Assembly: GCF_001540865.1 (NCBI RefSeq)
Contig: NC_033642.1
Location: 3,057,365 to 3,121,364, forward strand
Length of the DNA: 64,000 nucleotides
Direction of reading: 5' to 3'
From: Ananas comosus
Lineage: Eukaryota > Streptophyta > Magnoliopsida > Poales > Bromeliaceae
The position numbers and the translations under genes are program-made. The notes below the pieces were generated by a model, which was not told the DNA's origin, did not search any database, and saw only the letters and a list, made by a program, of their open reading frames with translations. Of this stretch, positions 49,101 to 60,125 are shown piece by piece (the first letter of the stretch is position 1; each line of letters starts with the position of its first letter).

Positions 49101-52100
49101 ATATTTGGTTGGACAATGGACCGGTACTAGAAGAGTCTGAATCAAATGCTGAATTGAATCTGAGTCTGATTAAGATTCAGTGGGTTAATTTTGGAAGTCT
49201 TATTAGATTAAGATTTTCAGTTTATTTGGGAGTTTTAGATTAGTTCTATGTATACGTGCATACAAACATACATTGAACATCTATTTGTACATACAAAATG
49301 CAAATGTATTGGTTTCTGTATGATTGGTTTGTTAATTTATCAACCCTATGGAAAATCTTTTTTTTTTTTTTGGGGCTTTTTTTGCAAATAGCCTCCTGAA
49401 AAATTTTATTTGCGCAAATAGTCCCGTCTAAAAATTATTTGCAAAAATGGCCCTGGCCTGCCACGCCAGCGCCATGTCAGCGCCACGCGGGCAGGGCCTG
49501 GGCCAGGTGGCTAAGTTGAACACGACAATTGGTTCACCGTGTTTAGACACGGTGAACCAATCACCGTGTTCATTGTATTACTCACGCCCACGGCGGGGTG
49601 TTAGTATTACATTAGACACGGTGATTCGTTCACCGTGTCTAAACACGGTGAACTGTTCACCGCGTTTAGACACGGTGAACCAATTTTGCCGCACAAAAAT
49701 CAATACAAGATTCAATACAAGAATACAATACAGATACCTATCAATGCACATCACAACACATCACAACACATCACAACATCACAATATCACAAAAGTAATA
49801 CACATCACAACATCACAAAATTAATACACATTACAACATCACAACCAATAGAATTTCAATAATATAATCAATACCAAATAATCAAAACAGAATATACAAA
49901 ATAAATGCAAGTTATACAATAATATATAAATATAATATCATGTTCTCCTCCCTCGACCTCCTCGACCACGTCGCCTACCACGTCCGCGACCACGACCAAC
50001 ATTATGCTCATCAAAAGGCTCCAAGATCTCCAACTGGTCTAGATGCTCTATAGCAGCACCATCAATAACCGGCTCAATCACAGCAGTAGCATGTGTCGGT
50101 AGTATGTCTGGCCGTGGAGGAGCTAAAGAGGAGGGCTGATCTGTACGGATCGACCTCGATCGCCGTCGATGCCTAAAATAAACAATATCACCTGCTCGAG
50201 CTGGATCCTGCGGTACTGGTGCTGGTGCCGGGTCCGTAACATCAGCATAAGGTGGCTCCTCTATAGGTGATGATGGCCTCGGTGGACTATATACGGGTGC
50301 ATGGCCGGACATCGATGCTCCACCATAGTCTGCTGGTCCTGGAGGTACATAGTGTGGAAGCGTAGGTAAAGTCTCCAAAACTGCTTCCATCTGATCGGCG
50401 ACCTGTGATAGGGTAGTTAAGACTCCACCTCCTGAAATATCGGGCAGGACACGTCTGATCGTATAATATGATCTCTGCACGATATCGACCTGAAATAAAA
50501 GCATAATCAAAAAAGATTATACGAAATTTTTTTGTATATATAAAAATTAATATAAAAAGATATTATATATTACAATCATACCAATACTCTCTCGACGTGC
50601 CCACGTAGCTGATACGCGAGTGGTGGCTGCTGTACAGGTGTAGAGATCCACCTCCTGGTGATCGTCCAATACCACTGCATGTAAACAGCGGTAGCTCGTA
50701 TCGGATCTGGATCTNAATATATTAGTTTACATTCAAACTAAAAATTAAATATTAAAAATTTATGTCAAAATTTTAAAATGATGTCAAAATTTTAAATATA
50801 TTTTTTTAAAAAATTAAAATTTTAAATTGAAGAGATAATTCAGAATATAAAACTAAATTTTGATTTATTCAAATTCAAACTTAAAATTATAATTCAAATT
50901 TCAATTTGAATCCATAAATTTAATCTAAATTTTAAATAAAATTTGAATAAAATTTTAAATTTAAACTTTAGATTTAAATTTAAATTCAAATTTATAAATT
51001 AGATTCGAAATGCTTGATTGAATTTTAATTTTTAATTTAAGTTCAAATTAAAGTTTAAATTTATAAATATAATTTTTAATTTAAACTTATATTTGAATTA
51101 AAAAATAAACTTAGAAAAGTTAAATTTAATTCGAACAAATTAATCCATTGCCTGGATTCAATATCCAACCCTAGGCCAGATTGGAGAAAGGGGTAATTGG
51201 GGGATTCCCATTCATCCAGGAATCGGAATGGGAATGGAAATCCCGCATATCAAACACGGACAAACGGATTCGTCCATTCCGATTTCGATTCCGTGTTCAA
51301 CTTAGCCACCTGGCCCAGGCCCTGCCAGCGTGGCGCTGACGTGGCGCTGGCGTGGCAGGGCCAGGGCCATTTTTGCAAATAATTTTTAGACGGGGCTATT
51401 TGCGCAAATAAAATTTTTCAGGGGGCTATTTGCAAAAAAAGCCCCTATTTTATTTAACAGTTAAATTTTCTTAATAGAGAAAAGTTTGGTCTTATTAGCT
51501 TTTAGGGCATGTTTGGTTTACCTATTTTAGACTATGGAATCAAAATGGGATTCATTGATTTCAATAGTTGTTGCTTGTTTTAAAGGAATCGGATTCCAAC
51601 TCCCATTCCACTCTGGAATGGGAATGACCAACTCCTTTTATGGCCCAATCCAGCTTTGAATACCGAATTAGCCAATTCTACAATAAACTAGTCAAAATCC
51701 TCTTTCACCAACACCTCCACTCCTCTCCCTTCATCACTTTCCTCTCTCAATCAAAAAGCTCTCTAAAAAATTCTACATTTTCATTCCGATATCCATTCCA
51801 ATAATAAATCAAATATTTTTTTGATGATTTGTCATTCCATTTTTCATTCCAAAGTAACCCAATTTTATTTTCCATTACTATTCCAATCATGAAGCAAACA
51901 CGCTCTTAGTTTAGGTATGGTTAGAAGAGAAGGTCCCTATTCCCATTGGAGTGAGAACCTGTTCGAAAGCGGCAATCTTAACAATTTGATATCAAAGCCA
52001 TTTTAGGAGTGGGAGGTCCTAATTGAATCACTTTGAGCTTGTATCCTTTTCAAAACTGACTGAAATAGAGTTCATGGATGAGTCTTCTCCGTTTTATTTT

Positions 52101-55100
52101 AGTTTCTCTTAGTTTTAATTTTTGTCTAAGATCTTTTATTTTAATTGTGATGGTTTAGTCGTTTTTGATTGTTTGTGGTGTGCTGTCCTAACAATGCACA
52201 TAAGTTTTGAGAAGTTCATCTTCTCTGCGAATTTTTTTGATTTATTTGCAGGATTCTAATGGTTTCTAGGACTTTTGAGTTCAGACCAAATCTAATCCTT
52301 AATCGCCCAATTGGTTTTGGGTTTAATTCTTACCTATTTAGTCTTTTGATCTGGATTCGACTGATTGGGGTTCTATCTGTGGGGGCAGTTAATACTTGCA
52401 AGATTTTAAACCCTAGCCGGTCTGACATATAACCCGATTGCTAGCCACTTTACGTATGTTATTCCCAGTTGAACTCAAGTTGATCTAACATATAAACTGA
52501 GAACTTCCGCCGGTTTGGAATATTGATGATTGATATGTTTTTTCTATAGCTGGTTCTTGCCTCTTTGCGTTGTCCCTCTTTTGGGTAAACTCCTCTCCTC
52601 TGGCCTCAGATTAGCCCGTTCTCTTCTCCTTCTTGCGGTCCCTGGGTTGGACAACCCCTCTCTTCTCCTGCTTGCTCTGGATTGGGTTTTCTTCTCCTCT
52701 ACGCTTTCTTCTTGCTTCTGTTTATCTGCTGATGTCCTTTGCTGGTGTCCTTTCAAATCTATAGGCTGAATTGATGGTGTTTTTTGGTTGGAATTGATCC
52801 TGGCTGAACCATAACTGGTTAAGACTTGGATTTTTATTATTGGACAATTTTATGAACATAAATGAAGTCCTGAGGACTCCAAGCTCACTGATAAGCTCTT
52901 TTGTTCCTCGATTTATTTTATTTTTTTCTCAGCTTTTATCATTACTATGTCGGAACATTTAATTTGGTTGATTTTTGTCACTTTTTTTTGAGTTATATGT
53001 CCGACTGCATCAATATTTTGGTTTCAGAGCTTCAAAGCAACCTTATTTAATTTAGGCTGCGTAAGTTTGGTTGGTTCCTTTACTGTCCATGCTTGCTTGT
53101 GCACACAAGTACTTTCTAATTCATAAAGCCTTGTCAATGACTATAAGCAAATAATTTTTTTTTTTTAATTTCAACAAAAAGTATGTAGACAGCTTGGTAT
53201 TATTAGATTCTTGGTGAGATTTTCTTATCGCCCATATAGTTATCTTTTAATTATTTCTTATCTGTGGTTTTCGTTTCTCTTAGCGTTACCAGTAAGTCAC
53301 GGAGCAGGTGAATTTGGATAGGGCTTTCGACTTACATTTAGATTCGTGCAACCTAATACAGGTAATGACTTTCTTATGTATGTTATCCTAGTCTTCATTT
53401 CAATGAATATTTTCGAGCACTCCGTCTTATAAGGAGTCAATTATGATTTGCAGTATGATAGTTGTATCGATCAACTTATTGAAGATGAGAGGGTTGTGAC
53501 AAAGGAGTTCTCGTCGCTAGATTCAGAGCTTATTAGAGAATCTTTGAAAGTAAGCACTTTGGGGAAGATGGTTTGATGAATATCTCCCTTGCTATTGAGA
53601 TTCTGCCGTTTTGTGTTTGACAAATTCCAGGCCATAATTTACATGTTAAAGAAGATCAATGAAATCAACTCATACTTGCATTGCTTGGTAACTGTTGTGA
53701 ATCAACGTCGTCAGGAGGTATTTATGTAGTAAAATGCTTTGTGCTTGTCCCCTTTTTCTTTTTTAGGTGAATTCTTTAATACGGAGCTGTAAAGTGCACT
53801 TTTGTTTCGTTCTATAGGGCAAGTCTGAGCTTGATGAATTACTGTCTCAGCTTAAAGAAAAGGGCTTTTTCGAGTTCTCTGATCTGCCCAGTGATAATGC
53901 TGCTCAAGAAAATAGGGTATTCTGCCTTGTGTTCTGTTGTATTCTCTATTTAGTTAGTGCAAGTGCTCATTGTTTAGATTTCCTATTAGCACCTGTTTGA
54001 TTTTGATGAATACTTCAGCTACTGGTTTTAAGGCCTGTTTTCATTTATTCATTTTTACCTTTTCTTTCAGGAGGGCTCCAAATTACATCTTTTGATAGAT
54101 AAAGCTAAGAATGCAGTTTTTCCTAGTCTTCCCACTCATTATGTGGTCCAAGGACTTCTGGTACTCTTTATCCTTTTCCATATGATCTAATTTTCTTTTG
54201 TCTTTGAAGTATATAATTATCTCTGTTCTATTATTCTAAACATAGGACTACTCGTTCGTTTTCTCTTTAAATGGCGAACATCACCAGCTAGATGGTGTCG
54301 AGGTATCTATGTGATTTTGGGCATTTGTTTGTTTCTTAAGTTTTTCGTAATGAGCTAAACGATGTTCTTTGCTAGGATTGCCTGGGATCTGTTGAAGGAT
54401 GTTGTGAATATAATGCTATGTTGCTGAGAGAGGTGCATACTCCTCAATCCACTTCATAATTTTATCATTTACTGTCTAAGCATTTATCATTTACTGTCTA
54501 AGCATATCAGTTTTGTTAGTGTGAAAAAAATTTCCTTTCGTGCAGGAATTCTGTCTTAACAGAGTTTATGATGCTACCATATATGACACGTTTGGAGATG
54601 CATTATCTGTGGTGGGTAGTTATTTTTTACATGCACAGCTTATATTACGTATACAAGTTATTTCCAATATTGCATGCATGAAATGGATCTACTCTACCAT
54701 GCATGTCTACTTGGAATATATTTTCAGCAATTGATAGTTTTAACCTAAAAAGTTTCAAGCATACAATTTTGTGAGAAAGTCCAGCTGTAACATACCGAAT
54801 TTTAATATAAAAGTAAAAAAAAAATAAAAAAAAATAGTGTGAGATACTATTTTTATTAGATTTAGAGAAGTGAAATATAAGTCTGGATTGACTCGTGCTG
54901 AAATCGGAACAAAAATAAAAGATTTAAAATTTTCTGTGCGAAACGGGACTGATATTTTAGCAGAAAATGTACAGTGTCAGAAAATTATGAAAACTGGAGA
55001 ATATGTCAGAATTATTTTTATGAGGCTAGATTTAAAGTTTCATGTCATTCTGACACCCGGAAGGTGGAAAATAAAATCCGACTGCTATCTGCTAGAGATT

Positions 55101-58080
55101 ACAGTTCGGTAGAGCTTTCGGTGACCAAATATGGTCGAAACTGAAAGATTAAAATTTCTTTCGTTAAGTAAAATCGAGCCTGACTGTCAAGTTCGAGCTC
55201 AAACGGACATTCAGAAGTGCAGGCGAAAAATATCTGTACCTGAGCTACAAACTGAAGTGAATAGTGTTGAGGGTGTTAATTATAAAAGAAGCATTTGCTT
55301 CTTCTTCTCTTTCAACCGAATGCACACACACACACAACACACACGCACACATGGTGGGAGAGAGAAACTCTCCTTTCTCTCTCTAGATTCCTCCTCCATC
55401 TCTCTAGATCCATCTCTCAAATTCGAAATTTTGGAGGAGATGATGTTGGAGATGAAGTTGAAGCTCTCTAATGGTGGAAGCAAGCTTTCCAATGGTGGAT
55501 TTAGCCTGGCCTAAGGTGAGATCTCATGATTAAGCTAGGATTTCAATTAAGCTAGGATTTCAATTAAATCCTTTATGTATGAGATTCTATTAGCCTATAA
55601 TGTGTCGTTAGCATGTTTTCTCCATTTAAATTGGGTTAATTGGAGCATGTGTAGAGGCTAGGTTTGAAATGGTGGATTTCTAGGGTTTGAATTATATGCT
55701 CTAGAATTGAATTTAGAGGAACCCTTAGATACTAAATGGATGACTATTGCATGAATTAAGAGGTTATATGTTGATTTCTTACAATAGTGCATCCTAGGGC
55801 TTAAAATGGGGTTTTGCAAAATGTAAGGGCTTGATCTAATTTAACTCTATGTAAACCTAATTGCTAGGTATACGAACGCGTTGGTGAAGTCGGTTCGGCG
55901 ATTCGTCAAGCCTACGCGAAGTTATTGAAGAAACGAACCATTAAAGCTTCGTTTCCGCCTGGAGGGCCGAGGCGACGTCCTAAAATCATGAAAGATGGAA
56001 TCGTGAGCTCGTGACAACTAACCGCGGATCTTTAATTTTCGGATCGTGGATTGGAGGCCGTTTGGGTGGTCGCGCGAGAGTTCGGGCCGAACCGGGTCAC
56101 GGGTGCCGCGGGAGGCCGATTGCAAGTGACTACAAGCAATCGGAGTGCGAATTGAGGTGGCTTGTGCTTACCGAAGCGACTAGGTCGCCGTTATGTTTAA
56201 GAGTAATGGTTACTATTGATGCATACATGTGTAGTGGTAGGTTGCAAGAGATAATGTAGATGCATAAATCTTATGCTTGATGTTGATACCTACCAATGAA
56301 ATATGTATGTTGATACAATGAGGAAATGCTAAATGATGCATGTAGTTAACATTAAGAGAATGCATGTTAATTACATAATGTAAAATGCTAAAGAGGATGT
56401 ATGTTGCATGTTATAGAAATGCTAAGTGAATGCATATGATATGATATTGAGATGCTAGAATGCATATGTGCATGTGACTGGATTGTTAACTCTAGAGTGA
56501 GTAGAGAACATGGCAAAGGAAAAATACTAATGTGTAAGGCTCGATTGGACAATCTATATTTATTAGATCGAGTGACATTTAACCTAGTGTCTTGAACATA
56601 GGTTGAACATGAATGATATGAACCTAGTGTCGTGAACCTAGGAAAGATTGAGTGGCATTTAACCTAGTGTTAATAAACATAGGTTGGTCAAGGGTGGCAT
56701 TAAACCTAATGTATTAAACTTAGGTTGAGAATTGAACCTAGAGTCAAGTAAACCTAGGGTATGCATATAGCAACATTGAACGTAGGGTCAAGTGGACCTA
56801 AAAGGAAAATGACATTGGACCTAGTGTTAATGAACCTAGGCTATGAACATATCGACATCGAACCTAAAGTATTAACTTAGGTTGAACGAAGACTTGGACC
56901 TAGATAGGTTGTCACGCCCCGGGGTCCCTTTTCAGTTTAAAACAAAGCGGAAAAGCGTCTGAGTTTTTTTTTTTTTTTTTTTTTTTAAANNNNNNNNNNN
57001 NNNNNNNNGTCATCATCTCTCGACGATCTCTTTTGTCTTCGGTTTTTTTTTTTTTTGTCTCAAAGTATATGTATCAAGTCTAGGTTTTATGTTTCAATGA
57101 GCGTGACCGCTCAATTCAGTTGATACATGTATTTGAGCTTTGTTTTGTAGATGGACGTCATCCCGTGGAGATCGAGTCGTGCAGCCCATCCCGAGATTGA
57201 GCGCTACGGGAACGGAGCTAGGACTAGGTGTCTGCCACGTCGTCGGCCTTGGACACCGAGACGTTTTTGTATCCATTGTTGACCCGCACTCTTGATGACA
57301 TTTTTGTTCATCAGGAGTCACCCATGGCGGGTTTTGTTGTAGCCAGTGGGTGATTCAGATGTCTTCCCTCGTTCCTATCATCCTTTTCGTCCTTCATGTG
57401 AGATGGCGATAGTTAGTGATGTGATAGTACGAGATGTGATTGGTTGACATCCTTTTCAGTTCAGACTGGGTTAGGTTTAGCCCTGACATTCGTTTCGTAG
57501 TAGTGTTTGATTTACAGGTACAGCTGTCGCTTCGTATACAGGAAAAATTTCTTTGTATACGGCGGATTTGTCGGCGTGCCCGGGAAACGGTAATCCGGGG
57601 CGTGACAAAGTTATTTTCTGGATCTATTTTTCGCCGTTCCGATTTTAACAGTGAATGCTTGTAATAGCAAATAAATTTATGTTTTTGATACTTCCTTATG
57701 CAATCTTTGGTTGAAATGTCTTCCTGGTTGGAACTTCGTACATTGTATTGAGTGCGACGTCTTGGACGTATAAGGGAGATTCTGTCTGCGGTACAAGAAA
57801 AATTCTGTCTGTTCGGCGGTCTGTTGGCGTGCCCAAATCCGACTAAATAGGCGAGGCATGGGACGTGACACCGGCAATTGATAGTTTCAACCTAAAATTT
57901 CAAGCATACAACTGAGGAAGTCCAGTCATTTGCACTGTAATAACGTTTATGAAACTCACACCATGCTGCAAGTTTACTAATCTATACTTGACGGGCATTT
58001 TTAATCTTCGAAATCTTCATTTGTTCTATCGCTGAATATGATAGTTTGAGAAATCCGTGAATCTTCTTCAGGCTGCTTAG
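41793..58080 (+). CDS. Unrecognised 20-exon gene, 443 residues
   Basis: I do not recognise this protein. I join 20 exons: 41793-41828, 41929-42007, 43168-43193, 44021-44101, 44198-44287, 44359-44448, 44544-44615, 44722-44778, 44855-44923, 45453-45536, 45698-45730, 53308-53361, 53454-53549, 53631-53717, 53818-53916, 54071-54160, 54246-54302, 54376-54432, 54546-54611, 58072-58080. Phases agree throughout and no internal stop remains; all introns from the third on are phase 0. The N-terminus is basic then acidic (RSKKKCRMNK, EDEAEGEEIVIDEG), like a nuclear protein. The middle has LDEIIEKLKEHKVIS, ECDEKLEWLNENGHLP and THSDFIENYIEERKH. Residues 290-350 are helical, perhaps coiled coil (IIYMLKKINEINSYL, GKSELDELLSQLKEKGFF). 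The end is FGDALSVAA. No signal peptide or membrane segment. Weak spots: donors of exon 3 (GTTTAA) and exon 7 (GTTCGT); intron 4 (96 bp) could be retained in frame. Introns 11 and 19 carry transposons. Confidence 0.75.
43052..43132. repeat. Compound (CT)n(AT)n microsatellite in intron 2
   Basis: A CT run passes into an AT run and then 'gtatgtatgtat', ending about 30 bp before the exon-3 acceptor of the 443-residue gene. Length variation here could affect splicing of the 26-bp exon 3; that is inference. Confidence 0.9.
46285..46774 (-). mobile_element. Foldback element, outer left arm
   Basis: Reverse complement of 50855-51295, with the same 'ggaatcggaatgggaatgg', 'attgggggattcccattcat' and long aaattt-word tract. 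The outer end begins 'gcgtgtttggttcgccc', a common MITE-type terminus. A third copy of this sequence is at 59608-60113. It lies in intron 11 of the 443-residue gene and stops at the single N at 46775. Confidence 0.8.
46776..47060. other. Block matching 49989-50267 as non-reversed complement
   Basis: Base-by-base complement of this block, without reversal, reproduces 49989-50267 at roughly 95% identity plus one 6-bp insertion. For example 'ggacgagctcgacctaggac' complements to 'cctgctcgagctggatcctg', found in that order near 50190-50212. From 47061 on, the relation to the right arm is an ordinary reverse complement. The block begins directly after an N. Natural inversions always reverse and complement, so this is probably a string-handling error in assembly. 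Confidence 0.85.
47061..48546. mobile_element. Foldback element, inner left arm
   Basis: Reverse complement of about 48680-49988. It carries the end of a plant-mobile-domain-type coding region (about 47061-47110), a 'tgttgtgatgtg' tract, the 27-bp palindrome array, a 'gcaaatagcccc' terminal segment (about 47800-47880) and a 'cggaatcggaat' segment next to the loop. The loop is 48547-48679. Confidence 0.75.
47383..47740. repeat. Array of eight 27-bp palindromes
   Basis: Eight hairpins of the form RACACGGTGA-N7-TCACCGTGTY occur at 47383, 47419, 47460, 47564, 47591, 47618, 47697 and 47714, some directly adjacent. The central bases vary while the arms stay complementary. Each unit is nine codons, so a frame with repeated DTVN.SPC stays open. 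The mirror arm has five units (49518-49690). Confidence 0.85.
48680..49988. mobile_element. Foldback element, inner right arm
   Basis: Mirror of 47061-48546, including five 27-bp palindromes at 49518-49690 and the same 60-codon frame seen at 48174-48356 (minus) and 48887-49069 (plus), starting MIRIYKRHKFFGF. The two copies of that frame differ by one residue, so arm divergence is low. Confidence 0.75.
49938..50712 (-). pseudogene. Plant-mobile-domain (PMD) type coding fragment
   Basis: On the minus strand, 50583-50712 reads YMQWYWTITRRWIST and PLAYQLRGHVERVL, the style of the C-terminal end of the plant mobile domain found in transposon-encoded MAIN-like proteins. After a short intron the frame continues from about 50491 (VDIVQRSYYTIRRVLPD) through a proline-rich tail to an Arg/Gly-rich end (GRGRGRGRRRGRGGRGRR). 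The N-terminal bulk is missing: the sequence is cut at the N at 50715. Non-functional here, but it labels the foldback element as PMD-transposon derived. Confidence 0.65.
50855..51295 (+). mobile_element. Foldback element, outer right arm
   Basis: Partner of 46285-46774. It is followed at 51294-51450 by a third copy of the 'gttcaacttagccacctggc … gcaaaaaaagcccc' terminal segment also present at 47735-47875 and, inverted, at 49365-49520. The piece 50716-50782 after the N is the reverse complement of the loop segment 48548-48614. Confidence 0.75.
51503..51908. mobile_element. MITE with 'gggcatgtttggttt' ends
   Basis: The left terminus 'tagggcatgtttggttt' mirrors the right terminus 'gaagcaaacacgctctta'. 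The interior repeats 'cattcc/ggaatgg' words. About 400 bp, no coding capacity, in intron 11. Confidence 0.6.
51909..53307. other. Remainder of intron 11, no gene seen
   Basis: T-rich intron-like sequence. The open frame at 52530-52769 is Leu/Ser-rich without motifs and is not called. Confidence 0.45.
56520..56905. repeat. Degenerate AACCTAGTGT repeats
   Basis: About ten diverged units built from 'aacctagtgt', a spacer, and 'gaacctagg' or 'cataggtt'. Alternating orientation makes short hairpins. It lies inside the outer LTR just before the nested one. Confidence 0.65.
56910..57607 (+). mobile_element. Nested solo LTR, 698 bp
   Basis: The termini TGTCACGCCCCGG and CCGGGGCGTGACA are perfect inverted repeats of 13 bp. 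It contains a poly-T run and a 19-N gap (56990-57008). No exact target-site duplication is seen (taggt versus aagtt). Inserted into the outer LTR, so it is younger. Confidence 0.75.
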
Positions 58081-58813
58081 GAAGGATATAGTGGTTATCT
58101 GCCAACACTAGGGCAGAGTCAGCCTTAATGTAGTATTATTATTATTATTATTATAATCAGGTTTATTTAGTAGTTCGTACATGTAATACATACGGTCGTG
58201 TGGCTACCTAATCGAGCTAGTTTTTAGGGACGTGCAAGTAAATAGTCTGTGCATAAGCAGGAATATGGCGAATAAAACATGATCATGCGACTCAGTGTAA
58301 CTTATCGATGTAGAGCTTTTGTGCAGTTGGATATGAACGCAGGAGTGAACATTACAATGTAGCAAGAAAGTTTTATTTTAATTTAGGATAATTATCTATC
58401 TATATCTATACATTATTTCTTATAAAATTTGCCACATGATAGTTCCTCTTTCACCTTTCCTTTTCTTCTCTTCTTACTCTTTGATGCTTTGCCTTTTCAC
58501 CTCTCATCTCAATCTGATGGTTCGTTTTTTCACCCACCCATTTTTTAATTAATGCGTTCATATTGTTTATTGTCATCTAAATAAATTACTTTTATAAAAA
58601 AAAGAGTAAAATAAGATCTCTTCATACTTTTTTTTTTTCATACTATTTGTATTTATTGATGTCTTGTGGTAAATCAAAATATTTTAAAATTTTTATTTTA
58701 TCAATCTTCTGTTTTTTATAGTATTAGTCCACTGCAATGTGTGGGTAACTTCACTAGTATAAGAATTTTCTATTATCTTCTCGACGTGCAACTACTGGGT
58801 AAAACAACGTGCC

Positions 58814-58965
58814 TGTGATGCCCCACTTTTTACGGAGTCATCCATCCTAGGACTACTCTAGCCCTAGTATGCTTAACTGTTTTAATCTTTTAGGGCCTAA
58901 CCACTGATCAAAATACTATAGTCGGTCGTCAGACTCACAAGTATTAGGCGATGTGAGACCAGTGT
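58814..58965 (-). mobile_element. Truncated Cassandra-like LTR with 5S segment
   Basis: Starts TGTGATGCCCC and, on the minus strand at 58834-58876, resembles the 5S rRNA 3' half like the copies at 2970 and 20451. The right part is diverged and interrupted by the hAT-like terminus at 58970. No target duplication found. Confidence 0.6.
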
Positions 58966-58969
58966 TTGA

Positions 58970-59460
58970 AAAGGCGCGCCTGAGGCGCGCGCCTCAGCGC
59001 CTAGGCGCGAGGCGCGGGCCTCAGCGCCTCAGCAATAGCGAGGCGCGGCGCTATTGCTAAGGCGCGCGCCTCAGCATATTTAATATTTTTTGGATTTTGG
59101 ATTAAGGTTTTCTGATTGTTGGGTTTCGGGTATAAATTTTATGTTTTAACCCGATAAGCTTAGTAAAAGATTCTATAAGAAACATAAAAAAAAAAAACCC
59201 TAATGAAATCATCTACTGCCCTCTCCTTCTACCGCCCTCCTCTCCTTATCCCTTCTCTGTCCGTGGGCAACTTGGCATCCAGCAAGCATCCGCAGTAGTA
59301 AGAAGCAAGGAGGAGTAGTGGTCAGCACTTAGCAAGCATCCATTGTCAAGAGCAGCATCAGTTTTTTTATTTGCAGCGGCACTGCAGCAGCAGAAACAGG
59401 AGCAGTGGCAGCAAGAAAACAAGAACAAGCAGCAATCAAGTAAGTATTGCCTCTATACTC
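58970..59460 (+). mobile_element. hAT-like 5' end with GC palindromes
   Basis: Starts CAGTGTTTGAAAAGGCGCG, as many hAT termini do. A dense set of 'ggcgcgcgcctcagcgcc' subterminal repeats follows (58982-59075). Beyond is a leader-like stretch ending CAATCAA|GTAAGT (59440-59450), which would fit a 5' exon of a transposase gene. No transposase domain remains and the sequence breaks at the N at 59607. Confidence 0.5.
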
Positions 59461-59607
59461 CAATATTTTTCCTTTGAATCTATTTTTTAGTTATTTTTTT
59501 TAGGATTTGATGTATTTTTGAGATTTTTCTTTTTTTTCCCATATGTTTTTACTTTTTTTGTTTCGATTGCATATTTCTTGATCCAATTTTTTGTTTTGAA
59601 CTTGTTN

Positions 59608-60113
59608 ATTAAACTTTGAAGTTGAGTGGATAATTCAAAATATGAAACTAAATTTTAATTTATTCAAATTCAAACTTAAAATTACAATTTAAATTTTAAT
59701 TTGAATCCATAAATTTAATTTAAGTTTGAAATAAAATTTGAATAAAACTTTATATAAATTAAAATTTAATTTAAATTCAAATTCATAAGTTAGATTCGAA
59801 ATACTTGATTAAATTTCAATTTTTAATTTAGGTTTAAATTAAAATTTAAAATTATATATTTAATTTTTAAATTTTAACTCATATTTTAATTAAAAAAATT
59901 GAAAATAAATTTAATCTGAATAAATATCCATTCCGTCCGGATTCAACTTTCAATCCGGCCTTCTAGGCTGGATTGAAAAAGAGGTGATTGGGGGATTTCC
60001 ATTCCACTCAGGAATCGGAATCGGAATGGAACTCCCGCGTACCAAACACCCACAAACGGATTTACCCATTCCGATTCCGATTCCAGGGTGAAAAAAAAGC
60101 GAACCAAACACGC
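59608..60113 (+). mobile_element. Third copy of foldback outer-arm element
   Basis: Same orientation as 50855-51295: aaattt-word tract, 'attgggggatttccattcc', 'ggaatcggaatcggaatgg', ending 'gcgaaccaaacacgccct'. More diverged than the pair in intron 11. Begins at the single N at 59607. Confidence 0.7.
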
Positions 60114-60125
60114 CCTAATATCAAT

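Larger units (their letters stand above)
54786..57870 (+). mobile_element. Outer LTR in intron 19, interrupted
   Basis: Begins TGTAACATACC and ends GGGACGTGACA, giving TG…CA termini. Its end shares 'ttcggcggtctgttggcgtg' style wording with the LTRs ending at 38247 and 57607. No coding domain. Without the nested element it is about 2.4 kb, close to the 35887-38247 LTR. Flanks show a 52-59-bp direct duplication ('gcaattgatag…gaa/gtccag', 54727-54785 and 57874-57925), far longer than the 4-6 bp usual for LTR integration. Confidence 0.6.

Noticed and set aside
54870..55514. Two plus-strand frames of 80 and 127 residues
   Set aside because: They lie within the outer LTR, have no recognisable domain and include microsatellite-driven sequence (ACACAC, CTCTCT).
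41793..58080. Assignment to the SMC-hinge proteins DMS3 or GMI1
   Set aside because: The size and nuclear-type composition suggested it, but none of the hinge-domain motifs I would expect can be seen, so I left the gene unnamed.
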